Shown: one piece after another, positions 34,737 to 43,971 of the stretch
Layout: each line of letters begins with the position of its first letter
Numbering within the stretch: position 1 is the first letter of the stretch
Source: an uncultured Clostridia bacterium
GTDB taxonomy: Bacteria > Bacillota > Clostridia > Oscillospirales > Acutalibacteraceae
Length of the DNA stretch: 64,000 bases
Direction of reading: 5' to 3'
Assembly: GCA_947625785.1 (NCBI GenBank)
Contig: CANQPS010000001.1
Span: 124,001-188,000, forward strand
Translations under genes and position numbers: made by a program
The notes under the pieces: model-generated
Told to the model about the DNA's origin: nothing
Database searches by the model: none
The model's input: the letters and a program-made list of their open reading frames with translations, nothing else

Positions 34737-34767
34737 CTATATGGGTAAAATATATTTACCCATATAG
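34737..34767. repeat. Perfect palindrome upstream of spoIIGA
   Basis: 13-bp perfect arms (34737-34749 and 34755-34767) with a 5-base centre. It overlaps two tiny open frames after a strong AAGGAG site (34718-34723): ATG at 34731 (five codons) and ATG at 34741 (eight codons). No T-run follows. A binding site or attenuator-like leader is possible. Confidence 0.55.
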
Positions 34768-34846
34768 TACAGTATAAATGACATTATTTGTAAGTACTAT
34801 GTGTTAAAATAACTAATTAAAATATTATATTGAAAAGAGGCATAGT

Positions 34847-35656
34847 ATGAAACAAGTTATTTATATTGATATTCTGCTGTGCATAAACTTTGTTTTCAGT
34901 TTTTTTGCTTTATTAAGTGTAATCAAAATTTTAAAAATCAATTATAGACCTATAAGGTTATTTTTAGGGAGTATAGTTGGAGCTTTATCATCATTAGTAG
35001 TTATAATGCCGGAAATGAATTTTATTTTTTCGTCTGTCATTAAACTCTTAACCGCTTTTATTGTCATATTTGCAGCATTCTATCCCATAAAAGTAAAAAC
35101 TTTTATCAAATCAACAGCCTGTTTTTTTATGGTAGGATTTATATTTTGTGGTGTTATGATAGCTTTATGGCTGCTATTTAAACCGAAAGGCGTTGTTATA
35201 AGAAACGGCGGGGTGTATTTTCAGATTTCCCCGATAGTTCTAATAACTTCGACATTAGCAGCGTATGTGATTTTAAGAGTATTATCACGGCTTACAGGAA
35301 GAGAAAAAAATAAAAACTCAATTTGTAAATTGGAATTATTTTTTAATGACAAGCATACTATTCTTTATGGAATTGTCGACAGTGGAAATAAACTGCGTGA
35401 GCCTTTTTCCAATTTGCCTGTTATAGTCGTATCTGAAAAATCAGTAGATTTTAATAAATCAGATAATTTGAAATTTAGAATTATACCATTTAATTCGATA
35501 GGCGGAGAAGGCTTTTTGGAAGGGTTCAAAGCAGACAAGTTGTATTTGGTGACAGATAAACAAAAGCAGCCAATAGATGCCTACATAGCTATTGCAAAAT
35601 CAGATAGATTTTCGGGAGAATTTAACGCTATTGTACCAAATATATTTTTTGAATGA
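34847..35656 (+). CDS. spoIIGA: Sigma-E processing peptidase SpoIIGA
   Basis: Membrane aspartic protease that cleaves pro-sigma-E in the mother cell during sporulation. Seen: five hydrophobic segments in residues 1-150, then a soluble protease domain with YGIVDSGNKLREPFSNLPVIVV, where DSGN replaces the usual DTGN catalytic motif. 269 residues. It lies 22 bases before sigE, the canonical spoIIG order. Start ATG follows AAGAGG. I do not see an obvious 0A box (TGTCGAA) upstream, although the operon is Spo0A-controlled in Bacillus. Confidence 0.93.
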   Translation: MKQVIYIDILLCINFVFSFFALLSVIKILKINYRPIRLFLGSIVGALSSLVVIMPEMNFIFSSVIKLLTAFIVIFAAFYPIKVKTFIKSTACFFMVGFIFCGVMIALWLLFKPKGVVIRNGGVYFQISPIVLITSTLAAYVILRVLSRLTGREKNKNSICKLELFFNDKHTILYGIVDSGNKLREPFSNLPVIVVSEKSVDFNKSDNLKFRIIPFNSIGGEGFLEGFKADKLYLVTDKQKQPIDAYIAIAKSDRFSGEFNAIVPNIFFE

Positions 35657-35678
35657 TTAAAGGAGGAGTTAATTTACA

Positions 35679-36395
35679 ATGGTTAATATTTCTAAAAAAA
35701 TTCGTGAAAAATTACTTGAATTTGGTATGAAATTAAAAGTCAAAGATGGCATATATTACATAAACGGTGCTGAAACTTTACCGCCGCCTCTATCACAAAG
35801 TGAAGAAAAATCTATTATGGAACGCATAGAGGCTGGTGATAATTCAGCAAGAGAACCATTAATAACACATAATCTAAGACTTGTTGTTTACATAGCTAAA
35901 AAATTCGAGTCAAATTCGGCAGGTGTTGAAGATTTGATTTCAATAGGTACAATAGGTTTGATTAAGGCGGTAAATACTTTTTGTCCGTCAAGAAATATCA
36001 AACTTGCTACATACGCCTCACGCTGTATAGAAAATGAAATACTTATGTTTATGAGAAAAAGTTCACAACTTAAAAACGAGGTTTCAATAGATGAGCCTTT
36101 GAATATTGATTGGGACGGTAATGAACTTCTATTATCTGATATATTAGGAAGTGAACAGGATTTAATAAATACTAAGATAGAACAAGATGTAGAACGAAAA
36201 CTTGTTTTATCTGCTGTCGAAAAATTATCAGATAGAGAAAAAGTTATAATGGAATTGCGTTTCGGACTTAACGGCAGAAAAGAACATACCCAAAAAGAGG
36301 TTGCTGATGAACTGGGAATTTCACAATCATACATATCAAGACTTGAAAAAAAGATTATCGCAAGACTTAAAAATGAAATGGAAAAAGCCGGCTGA
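35679..36395 (+). CDS. sigE: Sporulation sigma factor SigE, pro-form
   Basis: The mother-cell sigma factor of early sporulation. 238 residues. Seen: the N-terminal pro-sequence ending [14 protein letters not shown], the SpoIIGA cleavage region of the family; region 2 [17 protein letters not shown] and [13 protein letters not shown]; region 3; and region 4 [15 protein letters not shown] with the helix-turn-helix [22 protein letters not shown] strong AAGGAGG site precedes the ATG. It forms the spoIIG operon with spoIIGA. sigG, which often follows in Bacillus, is not here. Confidence 0.97.
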   Translation: MVNISKKIREKLLEFGMKLKVKDGIYYINGAETLPPPLSQSEEKSIMERIEAGDNSAREPLITHNLRLVVYIAKKFESNSAGVEDLISIGTIGLIKAVNTFCPSRNIKLATYASRCIENEILMFMRKSSQLKNEVSIDEPLNIDWDGNELLLSDILGSEQDLINTKIEQDVERKLVLSAVEKLSDREKVIMELRFGLNGRKEHTQKEVADELGISQSYISRLEKKIIARLKNEMEKAG

Positions 36396-36557
36396 TAAAC
36401 AGTGCATATTTTGTATAATTTATATAATAAAATTTTTAAAATAAGTTAAATGTAGTCTATAATGTAGAAATAAATAAAATTCTTTAATAGACTATTAATT
36501 TGTTCGGATTTATGTTATAATATGTACACTATTAATGAGAAGGAGAATATTAAACTT

Positions 36558-36836
36558 ATGGACAATGAATTAGACCTTGATGATATTATCTATTTAACAG
36601 ACGAAAACGATAATGACATAGCTTTTGAATTTATTGATGTTATAGAGTATGAGGACGAAAATTATATTGCCCTTTTACCGGCTGATAGTGATTCAAATGA
36701 TGGAAATGCCGTTGTAATTCTTAAAATGGTCGAGGATATAGATGGAGATTATTATGATAGCATAGAAGATAAAGAACTTGAAGATACTTTGTTTGAAATC
36801 TTTAAGAAAAAATTTAAAAATGATTTTAACTTTTAA
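36558..36836 (+). CDS. DUF1292 family protein
   Basis: A 92-residue highly acidic protein with the DUF1292 pattern: IIYLTDENDNDIAFEFIDVIEYEDENYIALLP and VVILKMVED. In many Firmicutes this gene (YrzB-like) sits after ruvX. Its function is unknown. The ATG at 36558 follows GAAGGAG (36539-36545); an upstream ATG at 36522 contains that site and is unlikely. A TATAAT-like box lies just upstream of 36522. The downstream neighbour is a mobile-element remnant, so the usual context may have been broken. Confidence 0.85.
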   Translation: MDNELDLDDIIYLTDENDNDIAFEFIDVIEYEDENYIALLPADSDSNDGNAVVILKMVEDIDGDYYDSIEDKELEDTLFEIFKKKFKNDFNF

Positions 36837-36931
36837 TATAATTTACATATGTTTTAACCTAAATAGGCAAGAAGTGCCCCGCTTCTAAAGAGGTGGGATG
36901 AATTGCCGGTCAGCCGCAGGCTGACTTTTTC

Positions 36932-36960
36932 TTGACATTATGAAATTACAGTGATATACT
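36932..36960 (+). promoter_or_regulatory. Promoter inside the IS605-type remnant
   Basis: TTGACA (36932-36937), 17-bp spacer, TATACT (36955-36960). It points into the omega-RNA-like segment. It lies just after a terminator-like hairpin GTCAGCC/GGCTGAC with TTTTT (36909-36930). Confidence 0.7.
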
Positions 36961-36965
36961 AAAAT

Positions 36966-37265
36966 CAGATGAAATCGAAATAAGCCTGTATTACAATAGA
37001 GCGATAACCAAGCCGTAATACAGAGAATTACGAAAGGAGAACGGATTAGAGGTAATCATTCCTCTATGATAAGGGATTCTGACAAATTGACCTCTTTTTT
37101 CCGTAATCAGTCGGGATGTAACATGTGCCAAGCAAGACGATAGCAAGCAAATTTGTCATAACCGTGGGACACACGGGGTTAGCTCGTCGATACTGTACAG
37201 ACTACTGTACTTGAGCGAGAAGCCCCCGTCTCTAAGCGAAGCGTAGGCGGCGGGAGTATGTCACA
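36966..37265 (+). ncRNA. Putative solo omega RNA (TnpB-associated guide RNA scaffold)
   Basis: The predicted transcript from the internal promoter contains several stems: CTGTATTAC/GTAATACAG (36986-37023), TAGAGG/CCTCTA (about 37046-37066), and a 3' block from about 37108 to 37265 that resembles TnpB-linked omega RNA, with the CGTGGGACACACGG hairpin, AGCTCG/CGAG, and GAAGCCCCC...GGCGGGAG. The bases after 37265 would act as the guide. Identification is from recalled resemblance to the 3' ends of tnpB genes, not a search. Confidence 0.5.
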
Positions 37266-37365
37266 TAATTAAAATATATTATCAAGATATTTCAAGGTGG
37301 ATTGTTTTGATAAGTAAATTATTTATTATTAAATAAAAATTAAAAATTTAGTTTCGTAAAGATGC

Positions 37366-37421
37366 GAGGCAACACGATTGAATTTACTATTTTGATAATA
37401 GCAAATTTAATCTGTTGCCTC
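37366..37421 (+). repeat. Long imperfect hairpin upstream of gltB
   Basis: A 56-base inverted repeat with GAGGCAAC/GTTGCCTC at its base and several matching blocks up to a CTATT/AATAG tip. It is not followed by a strong T-run. It could be a terminator for leftward or rightward reading, or a small palindromic element. Confidence 0.6.
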
Positions 37422-37535
37422 ACTTTATCTATATTTGAGTAATCAATTTTAAAAAATCCATTTTAACACCATAGGCAAATCCCAAATATTAGGAATATAT
37501 TAAAATCAATGGCTGTAATTGCTATAAAATAGTTA

Positions 37536-37564
37536 TTTACAACATTTGATTTTTGTAGTATTAT
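37536..37564 (+). promoter_or_regulatory. gltB promoter
   Basis: TTTACA (37536-37541), 17-bp spacer, TATTAT (37559-37564), about 75 bases before the start codon. Confidence 0.65.
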
Positions 37565-37639
37565 ATTAAGCGTGGATATGAAAGTTTTGCTTTTAAATCT
37601 TGCATATCTTATCAAAAACAGTTAGAAAGGAATGTGACT

Positions 37640-40600
37640 ATGATAAAGGAAGTTATCACAAGTAACAACACTCAACAACAAGGTCTTTACAGTCCGGAGT
37701 TTGAACACGATAACTGTGGTATAGGAGCTGTTGTGAATATTAAGGGTATAAAGACACACAGTACAGTTGCAGATGCACTAAAAATTGTAGAAAATTTGGA
37801 GCATAGAGCCGGAAAAGATGCCGAAGGCAAAACAGGCGATGGCGTTGGTATTTTACTCCAAATATCTCATAATTTCTTCTCAAAAGTCGCCAAAGAAATG
37901 GGTATAGACATAGGCGGAGAAAGAGATTATGGCGTAGGTATGTTCTTTTTTCCGCAAGATACTCTTAAAACTAATCAGGCTAAAAAAAGATTTGAAGTTA
38001 TCTGCCAAAAGGAGGGTTTGGAATTTATAGCTTGGAGAACAATCCCTACAAATCCGTCTGTTATTGGCACAAAAGCTGTTGAAAAAATGCCTTGCATTAT
38101 GCAATGTTTTGTAAGGCGTCCTGCAAATATTGCAAAAGGTATTGATTTTGACAGGAAACTTTATGTTGTCCGCAGGGTGTTTGAGTTAAGTAATGAAGAT
38201 ACTTATGTTGTTTCTTTATCAAGCAGAACAATAGTATATAAAGGTATGTTTCTTGTCGGTGAATTGCGTATGTTTTATGGCGATTTGCAAAATGAAGATT
38301 ATCAATCTGCTATTGCTGTTGTACATTCCCGTTTTTCAACAAATACAAATCCAAGCTGGGAAAAGGCTCACCCTAACAGATTAATGGTTCATAATGGTGA
38401 AATTAATACCATCAGAGGCAATGCCGATAAAATGTTGGCTCGTGAGGAAAATATGCAGTCTAAGGCTTTAAGCAAAGAAATGTATAAACTTACTCCGATA
38501 GTAAATCCTGCCGGTTCTGACTCTGCAAGACTTGACAATACGCTCGAATTTCTTGTAATGAGTGGTATGGAATTACCTCTCGCAGTTATGATTACTATTC
38601 CTGAGCCTTGGGAAAATGATAGAAGTATGAGCCAGACCAAAAGAGATTTTTATCAGTATTATGCTACTATGATGGAGCCTTGGGATGGTCCTGCATCAAT
38701 ATTGTTTTCAGATGGCGACTATATGGGTGCTGTTCTTGACAGAAACGGCCTTAGACCATCAAGATATTATATAACAAAAGATAATAGATTTATCCTTTCG
38801 TCAGAAGTTGGTGTTCTTGACATACCACCGGAAAATATATTAGTTAAGGATAGATTGCGTCCGGGTAAAATGCTGCTTGTCGATACCGTTAAGGGCGAAC
38901 TTATTCCTGACGAGGTTATTAAAGAAAGATATGCACAAAGACAACCTTACGGCGAATGGTTAGACAGCAATCTTATATACCTTAAAGACCTCAAAATCCC
39001 TAACAAAAGAGTTAAGGAGTATTCACCGGAACAGAGAGCTAAACTTCAAAAGGCATTTGGATATACATTTGAAGATTTGAAAGATAGTATTCTTCCTATG
39101 GCTCAAAACGGTACCGAAGCCGTTGCGGCGATGGGTATAGATAGTCCTTTGGCAGTTCTTTCAAACAAAAATCAGCCTTTATTTAATTACTTTAAACAAC
39201 TTTTTGCACAGGTTACAAACCCGCCTATTGATGCTATTCGTGAGGAGATTATAACTTCTACATCAGTTTATATTGGCAAGGACGGCAATCTACTTGAAGA
39301 AAAAGCCGAAAATTGTCGTGTACTTAAAGTTAAAAATCCTATTCTTACATCAACGGATTTATTAAAAATTAAGAATATGCAAGGGATTAAAGTAACTGAA
39401 ATTCCTATAACATATTATAAAAATACTTCAATGGAAAAAGCTATTGACAGATTATTTATCGAAGCAGACAGAGCTTTTGCTGATGGTGCAAGTATCCTGA
39501 TACTTACAGACAGAGATGTAGACGAATATCACGTAGCAATTCCGTCATTACTTGCTGTTTCTGCTATGCAGCAGCATCTTGTAAAAACTAAAAAAAGAAC
39601 CTCCGTGGCTATGATTTTGGAAAGCGGCGAACCAAGAGAAGTACATCATTTTGCTACATTACTTGGTTATGGTGCTTGTGCAATAAATCCATATCTTGCA
39701 CAAGAATCTATTAAAGAACTTATTGAGAAAAATATGCTTGATAAAGATTATTATTCTGCTGTTGATGATTATAATAATGGTATTTTGCACGGTATTGTAA
39801 AAATCGCATCTAAAATGGGCATATCAACTATTCAATCATATCAAGGTTCGCAAATTTTTGAAGCTATCGGTATAAATTCAGATGTAGTTAATAAATACTT
39901 TACAAATACGGTCAGCCGTATCGGCGGAGTAGGTATGGCTGAAATTCAGGCTAATACCGAGGCTTTGCACGGTAACGCATTTGACCCGCTTGGTCTTGAT
40001 AATGATTTATCGCTTGATAGTACAGGAAATCATAAGTTCAGAAGCGGTAAAGAAGAACATCTTTATACGCCGCAGACAATTCATTTGCTGCAAACTGCTA
40101 CAAGAACCGGCAATTATGAAATTTTTAAAGAATATTCAAAACACCTTTATAATAAAGATATGGGTGGAAATATAAGAAGTCTTATAGATTTTAATTATCC
40201 TGAGGAAGGTATATCAATAGACGAAGTTGAAAGTGTTGATTCTATCGTTAAAAGATTTAAAACAGGAGCTATGTCTTATGGTTCAATATCACAGGAGGCC
40301 CACGAAACACTTGCGATTGCTATGAACAGATTAAATGGTAAATCAAATAGTGGCGAGGGCGGAGAAAGCGATGAAAGATTAAGCGTAAGTGCAGACGGTT
40401 TTAACAGATGTTCTGCAATTAAGCAAGTTGCATCAGGACGATTTGGTGTTACATCTAAGTATTTGAATAGTGCTAAGGAAATTCAAATTAAAATGGCACA
40501 GGGTGCAAAACCGGGTGAAGGTGGTCAGCTTCCTGCCGGCAAAGTTTATCCTTGGATTGCTAAAACAAGACATTCAACGCCGGGTGTAGGACTTATTTCA

Positions 40601-42187
40601 CCACCACCACATCACGATATTTACTCAATAGAAGATTTAGCACAGCTTATTTACGACTGTAAAAATGCAAATAAAAACGCAAGAATTTCCGTAAAATTAG
40701 TATCCGAGGCAGGCGTCGGTACGGTTGCTGCCGGTGTTGCAAAGGCAGGAGCACAAGTTATTCTTGTGTCGGGTTATGATGGTGGTACAGGTGCAGCACC
40801 TCGTAATTCAATTCATAATGCAGGATTGCCTTGGGAATTAGGTCTTGCCGAAACCCATCAAACGCTTATTATGAATGAACTCCGTAATAAGGTTATTCTT
40901 GAAACAGACGGTAAATTAATGTGTGGCAGAGATGTTGCCATTGCTGCTGCACTTGGGGCTGAGGAATTTGGTTTTGCAACAGCTCCGCTTGTAACTATGG
41001 GTTGTGTAATGATGAGGGTTTGTAATCTTGATACTTGTCCTGTTGGTATAGCTACACAAAATCCGGAATTAAGGAAGAAATTTGCCGGTAAACCTGAATA
41101 TGTTATAAACTTTATGAGATTTGTAGCTCAAGAACTCAGGGAATATATGGCTAAACTCGGTATTCGTAAGGTTGACGAGCTTGTCGGAAGAACCGATTTA
41201 TTAAAACAAAAACCTTGTGCTGATAGTAAAAATATTGATTTATCAAGAATTTTAAATAATCCTTATTTTAACAGTGAGCAAAATGAAGTAAGATATAATA
41301 AGAAAAGTATATATGATTTTAAACTTCAAGATACAATAGATGAAAGTATAATTTTAAAGAAATTAAAGACGGCTCTTGATAAAAAACAAAGTAAAACGAT
41401 TGAAATAGATGTTACAAATATAAATCGTTCGGTTGGTACAATATTTGGCTCTGAAATTACCAAGAAATACGGCGAGAATATAAAAGATGATACATATAAT
41501 GTTAAATGTCACGGTGCAGGTGGTCAAAGTTTTGGAGCATTTATTCCAAAGGGATTGACGCTTGAACTTGAAGGCGATTCAAATGACTATTTTGGTAAAG
41601 GATTATCAGGTGGTAAACTTATAGTATATCCGCCAAAAAGCGTTACATTTAAGCCGGAAGAAAATATTATTATTGGTAATGTTGCCTTGTATGGCGCAAC
41701 AAGCGGTAAAGCATTTATTAATGGTGTAGCAGGAGAGCGTTTCTGTGTAAGAAATTCGGGTGCAGTTGCAGTTGTTGAAGGTGTTGGAGACCACGGTTGT
41801 GAATATATGACAGGCGGTAAGGTCGTAATTCTCGGAAAAACAGGCAAAAACTTTGCTGCCGGTATGAGTGGCGGTATTGCTTATGTTCTTGATATGGACA
41901 GTGACCTTTACAAGAAACTCAATAAAACACTTGTTGCATTAGAAGCAGTTACAGATAAATATGATGTATTAGATTTAAAGAATATTATTCAGCAGCACGT
42001 TGATGCAACCGGCTCTGCAAAAGGCAAAGAAATTCTTAATAATTTCAGTACATATTTGCCTAAATTTAAAAAGATAATGCCGCACGACTATAAGAGAATG
42101 TTAAATAATATTATTCAGATGGAAGAAAAAGGTTTAAGCAGTGAACAAGCTCAGATTGAAGCATTTTATGCTAATTCTAATAAATAA
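37640..42187 (+). CDS. gltB: Glutamate synthase large subunit
   Basis: Makes two glutamates from glutamine and 2-oxoglutarate with GltD as reductase partner. 1515 residues, full length. Seen: a short propeptide ending EHDN before the nucleophile Cys of CGIGAVVNIKG; class II glutaminase with HSRFSTNTNPSW and HNGEINTIRGN; the FMN/synthase domain with KPGEGGQLPAGKVYPWIAKTRHSTPGVGLISPPPHHDIYSIEDLAQ region; the 3Fe-4S cysteines in GCVMMRVCNLDTCPVGIATQ; and the C-terminal beta-helix (GQSFGAF, GKGLSGGKLIVYPPK). The ATG at 37640 is chosen since AAAGG is 9 bases upstream. gltD follows after 15 bases. Confidence 0.98.
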   Translation: MIKEVITSNNTQQQGLYSPEFEHDNCGIGAVVNIKGIKTHSTVADALKIVENLEHRAGKDAEGKTGDGVGILLQISHNFFSKVAKEMGIDIGGERDYGVGMFFFPQDTLKTNQAKKRFEVICQKEGLEFIAWRTIPTNPSVIGTKAVEKMPCIMQCFVRRPANIAKGIDFDRKLYVVRRVFELSNEDTYVVSLSSRTIVYKGMFLVGELRMFYGDLQNEDYQSAIAVVHSRFSTNTNPSWEKAHPNRLMVHNGEINTIRGNADKMLAREENMQSKALSKEMYKLTPIVNPAGSDSARLDNTLEFLVMSGMELPLAVMITIPEPWENDRSMSQTKRDFYQYYATMMEPWDGPASILFSDGDYMGAVLDRNGLRPSRYYITKDNRFILSSEVGVLDIPPENILVKDRLRPGKMLLVDTVKGELIPDEVIKERYAQRQPYGEWLDSNLIYLKDLKIPNKRVKEYSPEQRAKLQKAFGYTFEDLKDSILPMAQNGTEAVAAMGIDSPLAVLSNKNQPLFNYFKQLFAQVTNPPIDAIREEIITSTSVYIGKDGNLLEEKAENCRVLKVKNPILTSTDLLKIKNMQGIKVTEIPITYYKNTSMEKAIDRLFIEADRAFADGASILILTDRDVDEYHVAIPSLLAVSAMQQHLVKTKKRTSVAMILESGEPREVHHFATLLGYGACAINPYLAQESIKELIEKNMLDKDYYSAVDDYNNGILHGIVKIASKMGISTIQSYQGSQIFEAIGINSDVVNKYFTNTVSRIGGVGMAEIQANTEALHGNAFDPLGLDNDLSLDSTGNHKFRSGKEEHLYTPQTIHLLQTATRTGNYEIFKEYSKHLYNKDMGGNIRSLIDFNYPEEGISIDEVESVDSIVKRFKTGAMSYGSISQEAHETLAIAMNRLNGKSNSGEGGESDERLSVSADGFNRCSAIKQVASGRFGVTSKYLNSAKEIQIKMAQGAKPGEGGQLPAGKVYPWIAKTRHSTPGVGLISPPPHHDIYSIEDLAQLIYDCKNANKNARISVKLVSEAGVGTVAAGVAKAGAQVILVSGYDGGTGAAPRNSIHNAGLPWELGLAETHQTLIMNELRNKVILETDGKLMCGRDVAIAAALGAEEFGFATAPLVTMGCVMMRVCNLDTCPVGIATQNPELRKKFAGKPEYVINFMRFVAQELREYMAKLGIRKVDELVGRTDLLKQKPCADSKNIDLSRILNNPYFNSEQNEVRYNKKSIYDFKLQDTIDESIILKKLKTALDKKQSKTIEIDVTNINRSVGTIFGSEITKKYGENIKDDTYNVKCHGAGGQSFGAFIPKGLTLELEGDSNDYFGKGLSGGKLIVYPPKSVTFKPEENIIIGNVALYGATSGKAFINGVAGERFCVRNSGAVAVVEGVGDHGCEYMTGGKVVILGKTGKNFAAGMSGGIAYVLDMDSDLYKKLNKTLVALEAVTDKYDVLDLKNIIQQHVDATGSAKGKEILNNFSTYLPKFKKIMPHDYKRMLNNIIQMEEKGLSSEQAQIEAFYANSNK

Positions 42188-42202
42188 GGAGTGATGATTG
42201 AT

Positions 42203-43690
42203 ATGGGTAAATTAAAAGGCTTTTTAGAATATAACAGAGAGGTAAGCAGTGCGGCCTCTCCGGAAAATAGAATAAAAAACTTCAATGAATTTCATACTCC
42301 TTTAACAAGAGATAAGCAAAGAGAACAAGCAGCAAGGTGTATGGATTGTGGAGTTCCATTTTGTCAGTCAGGACTTTTATTAAATGGTATGGCGTCAGGT
42401 TGTCCACTTAACAATCTTATTCCTGAGTGGAATGATTTTGTATTCAACGGTAACTGGAAAGAGGCATTTTTACGATTAAAGAAAACCAGTAGTTTTCCTG
42501 AATTTACATCAAGGGTTTGTCCTGCACCTTGTGAAGCTGCCTGTACTTGTGGACTTAACGGGTCGCCTGTTACCAATAAAGAGAATGAGTATTCAATAAT
42601 AGAGTATGCCTATGCAAATGGTTATGCCGGACCGAACCCTCCAAAGGTAAGAACAGGCAAAAAAGTTGCTGTAATTGGTTCCGGTCCTTCCGGTCTTGCT
42701 GCTGCTGACCAACTTAATAAAAGAGGTCATAATGTGACAGTTTATGAGCGTAATGACCGTATAGGTGGTCTTTTAATGTACGGTATCCCTAATATGAAAC
42801 TTGAAAAACATATTATTGACCGTAAAATTAATATTATGAAACAAGAGGGTGTGGAATTTATAACAGGAGTTAATGTTGGCGTTGATGTTCCTGCCCAGAA
42901 GATAATTGATGAATATGATAGTGTAATACTTGCTTGTGGTGCGTCAAATCCAAGAGATATAAATGTTCCCGGCAGAGAATTAAAGGGCATAATGTTTGCT
43001 GTTGATTTCTTAACCGAAACAACAAAAAGTCTTCTTAATTCCAATCTTCAAGATAATAATTATACATCTGCAAAAGATAAGAATGTAATTATTATTGGAG
43101 GCGGGGATACAGGTAATGACTGTGTTGGTACATCTGTAAGACACGGTGCAAAATCAGTTTTGCAACTTGAAATGATGCCTAAATTACCTGATACAAGAGC
43201 TGAAAATAATCCTTGGCCGGAGTGGCCGAGAGTTTGTAAAACGGATTATGGTCAGGAAGAAGCGATTGCTGTATTTGGCCACGACCCAAGAGTATATCAA
43301 ACCACTGTTAAGGAATTTATTTCTGATGAGAATGGTAATGTTTGTAAAGCTATACTTGTTAAATTGTCATTCACAAAAAATGATGAAACAGGAAGAATGC
43401 AAATGTCCGAGGTAGAGGGCAGTGAATATATCGTTGATGTTGATTTAGTATTAATAGCCGCTGGTTTCTTAGGTTCACAGCAATATGTTACAGATGCATT
43501 CGGTGTTGAAGTGAATCAAAGAACTAATGTTAAAACCGAAAGCGGCAAATATCAAACCAATGTTGATAAGGTATTTGTTGCAGGTGATATGCATAGGGGA
43601 CAATCATTGGTTGTATGGGCCATTCGTGAAGGCAGAGAGGTCGCAAAAGAAGTTGATACAGCTCTTATGGGTTACTCAAATTTAGCTTAA
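42203..43690 (+). CDS. gltD: Glutamate synthase small subunit
   Basis: NAD(P)H-dependent flavoprotein that feeds electrons to GltB. 495 residues. Seen: the iron-sulfur region CMDCGVPFCQSG, GCPLNNLIPEW, SRVCPAPCEAACTCG; the FAD-binding VAVIGSGPSGLAAADQL; and the NAD(P)H-binding NVIIIGGGDTGNDCVGTSVR. It ends with the FAD contact KVFVAGDMHRGQSLVVWAIREGR. ATG 42203 is chosen because the family starts MGKxxGFLEY; AAGGAG is 11 bases upstream. Followed by a strong terminator. Confidence 0.97.
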   Translation: MGKLKGFLEYNREVSSAASPENRIKNFNEFHTPLTRDKQREQAARCMDCGVPFCQSGLLLNGMASGCPLNNLIPEWNDFVFNGNWKEAFLRLKKTSSFPEFTSRVCPAPCEAACTCGLNGSPVTNKENEYSIIEYAYANGYAGPNPPKVRTGKKVAVIGSGPSGLAAADQLNKRGHNVTVYERNDRIGGLLMYGIPNMKLEKHIIDRKINIMKQEGVEFITGVNVGVDVPAQKIIDEYDSVILACGASNPRDINVPGRELKGIMFAVDFLTETTKSLLNSNLQDNNYTSAKDKNVIIIGGGDTGNDCVGTSVRHGAKSVLQLEMMPKLPDTRAENNPWPEWPRVCKTDYGQEEAIAVFGHDPRVYQTTVKEFISDENGNVCKAILVKLSFTKNDETGRMQMSEVEGSEYIVDVDLVLIAAGFLGSQQYVTDAFGVEVNQRTNVKTESGKYQTNVDKVFVAGDMHRGQSLVVWAIREGREVAKEVDTALMGYSNLA

Positions 43691-43697
43691 ATATATT

Positions 43698-43735
43698 AAA
43701 AAGTCAAGCATTTTTATGCTTGACTTTTTGTTTTT
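43698..43735 (+). terminator. Terminator after gltBD
   Basis: Perfect 14-bp arms (43698-43711 and 43716-43729), a 4-base loop and further T residues. Confidence 0.92.
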
Positions 43736-43971
43736 GCAGGGATTAAGAATATAGTGTTTAAAATGAATGAATTTTTTAAATTCAGCTTTTGCTATTCGTC
43801 CCAAAAACTTCAAAATTTTTAAATGCTGTTGCTGCGTTTCATAGAATATAAGGCATTGAAATCTTATATTTGTAGTGATATAATAAAGGTTATAGCTAAT
43901 CTTAGAATAAGCATAATTCGAGAAAGGAATAATCACAATAATATATAAATTTGTTAGGTGAAATTTTAGTT

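Larger units (their letters stand above)
36862..37265 (+). mobile_element. Non-autonomous IS200/IS605-type element (tnpA- and tnpB-less)
   Basis: About 400 bp, GC-richer than its flanks, with hairpins near both ends and the typical TnpB-element right end: ACCGTGGGACACACGGGGTT, TGAGCGAGAAGCCCCCGTCT, and a terminal hairpin before GGGAGTATGTCAC. No reading frame for TnpA or TnpB survives on either strand. It resembles the PATE/MITE-like derivatives that are mobilised by a full element elsewhere. Exact ends are uncertain because IS605 elements make no target duplication. Confidence 0.65.
36837..37639. other. Non-coding region with IS605-type remnant and gltB leader
   Basis: No protein gene. From left to right: the left end of an IS200/IS605-type remnant with a hairpin (36909-36925), a consensus promoter, an omega-RNA-like segment to 37265, an AT-rich stretch, a long imperfect hairpin (37366-37421) and the gltB promoter (37536-37564). 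Confidence 0.7.

Noticed and set aside
36862..37265. IscB/HEARO-type omega RNA rather than TnpB-type
   Set aside because: The guide-adjacent scaffold lies at the 3' end before the right end of the element, as in TnpB elements, and no IscB frame follows; the alternative is not fully excluded.
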